The notes under the pieces were generated by a model. It had not been told where the DNA came from and did no database searches. It worked only from the letters and a program-made list of their open reading frames with translations. A stretch of 64,000 nucleotides of DNA from positions 1 through 64,000 of the forward strand of contig JAGLED010000004.1 in NCBI GenBank assembly GCA_023145215.1. The letters are read 5' to 3'. Position numbers and translations under genes: made by a program. The DNA comes from Rhodospirillales bacterium. GTDB taxonomy: Bacteria; Pseudomonadota; Alphaproteobacteria; Rhodospirillales; Casp-alpha2. Below are positions 62,493 through 64,000 of this stretch, in pieces. The number at the start of each line of letters is the position of its first letter. Position 1 is the stretch's first letter.

Positions 62493-62933
62493 TCAGCCCG
62501 TCAGGCGGCTCAGTAAGGGAATAACCTCGCTCTTGAACCGGTGCGTGCCGAACGCGTTCAATTTCAGGTCGCGCCCCTCCAATACGAGGAACCGGGGCGT
62601 TCCGCGCGATACCTCGGTTTCGCCGCGGACCCATTCCAGATGATCCGGCCAGTCTTCATCATTGTCGGTGTCCTGAAAGCGGGCGGTCCTGACCCAGGTG
62701 AAATAGACCTTCTTGGCCAAGTCGGAGTTGCTGTACTCTTTCAGATCCCACCCCTCGAAGTCTTTGCAGTAAGGACAGTTGTCGGCGCCGATGTATACCA
62801 GATGAACGGTGTCGGCGGCGTAAAGCTCGGCTGGGTCGTTGCTGACCTTGAGCGGCTTCATCTCCGGCGCCTGACATGCTGTCAGTGTAAAAAATACGAG
62901 TAAGAGGGAAGATAAGCGGAACGTCATTTTCAC
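62493..62933 (-). CDS. Thioredoxin-like lipoprotein with CPYC motif
   Basis: The 146-residue protein has a lipoprotein signal (lipobox LTAC, Cys20) and a short thioredoxin-like domain with YIGADNCPYCKDFEGW, the redox-active CxxC motif, and the cis-Pro region in VSRGTPRFLVLEG. It resembles SoxW/DsbA-like envelope redox proteins. GTG 62933 has AGGAGG 5 bases upstream; ATG 62927 is also possible. It is the first gene of the redox pair with the DsbD-like protein. Confidence 0.8.
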   Translation of the reverse strand: MKMTFRLSSLLLVFFTLTACQAPEMKPLKVSNDPAELYAADTVHLVYIGADNCPYCKDFEGWDLKEYSNSDLAKKVYFTWVRTARFQDTDNDEDWPDHLEWVRGETEVSRGTPRFLVLEGRDLKLNAFGTHRFKSEVIPLLSRLTG

Positions 62934-63063
62934 GAAAACCTCCTCATGCAGTCGCGAAATTCTAAGTGTTCGTGTCGTCTTCCGCTATATGTAAATCACT
63001 GTAATATGTTGTTTTTATATAAAGATTTCGAAGAATTTCTTGACGGAGTCAAATGAAAGAAAA
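62934..63063. promoter_or_regulatory. AT-rich region between the redox pair and the yqaA duplicate
   Basis: These 130 bp are clearly more AT-rich than the surroundings (runs such as GTTTTTATATAAAG), and probably hold the promoter of the redox pair. A plus-strand ATG at 63053 with GGAG upstream opens a frame of about 40 codons through the duplicated yqaA end in another frame; I regard it as chance. Confidence 0.35.
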
Positions 63064-63164
63064 GCGAACCGCTCTGGTCGTTCTTCCTGCTGGTCGCGTT
63101 CGCCAAGACGGCGCGCTACATCGTTACCGCCGCCATCGCCATGAACTGGATTTGAGGGTTCGCC
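63064..63164 (+). pseudogene. Fragment of yqaA-like gene (right copy of direct repeat)
   Basis: This is a second copy of the final about 30 codons and stop of the yqaA-like gene, with four substitutions relative to 61463-61563 and no upstream coding part; a stop codon lies just upstream in the same frame. It is a non-functional fragment. With the intact gene it brackets a 1.5-kb segment carrying the thioredoxin and DsbD-like genes. Confidence 0.85.
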
Positions 63165-63175
63165 CCCTCACCTAA

Positions 63176-63353
63176 CCTCTCCCCCTAAAAGGGGGAGAGG
63201 GATTAGAGCGTGATGTTGCGACAGGGTGCCTTCTCCCTTGGGAGAAGGACAGGATGAGGGGCCCCTCACCCGGCGCGCGATGCGCGCCACCCTCTCCCGG
63301 GGGAGAGGGATATACCGGCTGGGTCCCTCTTCCCCAGCTTGCTGGGGGAGAGG
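63176..63353. repeat. Cluster of five palindromic repeat units
   Basis: Successive hairpins are CCTCTCCCCC-TAAAA-GGGGGAGAGG (63176-63200), CCTTCTCCC-TT-GGGAGAAGG (63229-63248), GGCGCGC-GAT-GCGCGCC (63272-63288), CCCTCTCCC-GG-GGGAGAGGG (63290-63309), and a 13-bp stem around CCCCAGC-TT-GCTGGGG (63326-63353). Similar CTCTCCC-type palindromes occur as extragenic repeats in many proteobacteria. The rest of the gap to 63395 holds no gene. Confidence 0.8.
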
Positions 63354-63395
63354 ACAGGTGATGGGGAATCAGGTGAGGGGGGCTGCAGTTATGCG

Positions 63396-64000
63396 TCACC
63401 CCACCTTAAGGCCGTACTCCTGAGATGCGTCCTCGAGCCAGGTCCAGAGATAGGTCGAGAAGCTCCTGAGCGTGTAAAGTTCGTACGTCGGGTCGCCGTT
63501 TTTGGCGGTCGCGGTGTGGATCAGCATGACGCCGACCTTGGAAACGATGGTCTGCGCACACTGCCCGGGACCGAACACGGACGGGTGCAGGTCGAGCGCG
63601 CATCCCTTTTGCAGCACTTCCCGCGCGCGCGGGCCGGAAATCTCGATGCACGTGCGGGCGTGCGTCGAGTCTGTAACCGCCGCATGCAATCCGTCGACTT
63701 TCAGATTCTTCCAAAGTGCGTTCAGTGCGCGTTCGGCGCCCTCGGGCTTGGTGATCACCAGCCATTCGTCGGGACCCAGCCACATGATGCGCGTCGTCGA
63801 CGGCTTGCCCGATACGGTGTTCGGGTCGACGGGCGGCGACAGCTTGACGGCTTTCTGCACGGCGTCGACGAAGGTCTTGTCCGTCACGTCGCCGCGGATG
63901 TTGATGAGGCCCCGGTAGGGGATTTCGGTCATCGTCACGCCGGTGCCGGAAAGTTCGGCGTCTTCGTGCGCCCGGGCGCCGAGGCCCAGGTGCGCGAGCG
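63396..64000 (-). CDS. soxG: Sarcosine oxidase gamma subunit family protein (SoxG), truncated by window edge
   Basis: The visible part has about 201 codons. Its frame is open to the right edge, with a lead-in LGLGARAHEDAELSGTG before ATG 63938 that resembles the usual SoxG N-terminus, so the true start lies beyond 64000. Matching features are YRGLINIRGD, IMWLGPDEWLVI, DSTHARTCIEISGPRAREVL and the C-terminal TLRSFSTYLWTWLEDAS. SoxG is the small subunit of heterotetrameric sarcosine oxidase, which releases the methyl group of sarcosine as methylene-THF. Other subunit genes should lie just outside the window. Confidence 0.82.
   Translation of the reverse strand, partial: LAHLGLGARAHEDAELSGTGVTMTEIPYRGLINIRGDVTDKTFVDAVQKAVKLSPPVDPNTVSGKPSTTRIMWLGPDEWLVITKPEGAERALNALWKNLKVDGLHAAVTDSTHARTCIEISGPRAREVLQKGCALDLHPSVFGPGQCAQTIVSKVGVMLIHTATAKNGDPTYELYTLRSFSTYLWTWLEDASQEYGLKVG

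Noticed and set aside
63176..63353. CRISPR array
   Set aside because: Units are palindromic but differ in sequence and there are no equal-length spacers or cas genes.

Overview
The window looks like a chromosomal segment of a free-living, probably marine or saline, aerobic alphaproteobacterium of Rhodospirillales type. This is inferred from gene content (osmolyte and methylated-amine genes, aerobic oxidases and dioxygenases, B12 economy) and the moderately high GC of the core part; no species can be named from sequence reading alone. No rRNA, tRNA, CRISPR array, phage or transposase gene was seen.

Region 1 (about 1-22.8 kb) is a surface-polysaccharide (O-antigen or capsule) locus. It holds a NeuD-like acetyltransferase, two methyltransferases, an SGNH esterase, three formyltransferase-family proteins, two NodB-fold proteins, WecB, a DegT/StrS aminotransferase, an AsnB-type amidotransferase, a radical SAM/SPASM protein, GT4 glycosyltransferases (one a double-domain fusion), a Wzy/WaaL-like membrane protein and an ABC-2 exporter with two different Wzt-like ATPases. 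Many neighbours overlap by ATGA, so they are probably co-translated.

Region 2 (about 23-31.9 kb) is a polyamine-type ABC importer operon (potA-potD-potB-potC order), a small cysteine phosphatase, a metal-ligand-less M24 'pseudo-peptidase' of the ectoine hydrolase/creatinase kind, a divergent GlxA-type AraC regulator and a MATE exporter.

Region 3 (about 31.9-47 kb) is the most striking. A minus-strand operon encodes a corrinoid protein, a DUF1638 protein, a small 'virulence factor'-domain protein, a MetV-like Fe-S/Zn protein, methylene-THF reductase, a methyl-THF:corrinoid methyltransferase and a RACo-type corrinoid reactivase. A BCCT betaine-type transporter and a dimethylglycine/sarcosine-dehydrogenase-like flavoprotein lie upstream. 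A TauD-like dioxygenase plus ureohydrolase pair follows, then cobalt-uptake genes cbtBA under a cobalamin riboswitch. An MttB-family methyltransferase without pyrrolysine sits at 55-56.6 kb and a sarcosine oxidase gamma subunit at the right edge. Together these suggest corrinoid-dependent demethylation of a quaternary amine, with the methyl group passed to THF and oxidised, coupled to cobalt supply.

Region 4 (about 47-64 kb) is mixed: an ammonium transporter fused to a histidine kinase, a Na/Pi cotransporter with a PhoU-like tail, a YaiI protein, a GAF-HD-GYP phosphodiesterase, a UbiD decarboxylase, the MttB-like protein, a membrane protein with an RR-repeat tail, an RHH-like protein, a lipoprotein, a fumarylacetoacetase-family enzyme, a YqaA/DedA protein, and a thioredoxin-like lipoprotein with a DsbD-N-like protein. 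This last pair is flanked by a 101-bp direct repeat copied from the 3' end of the yqaA-like gene, next to a cluster of palindromic repeats.
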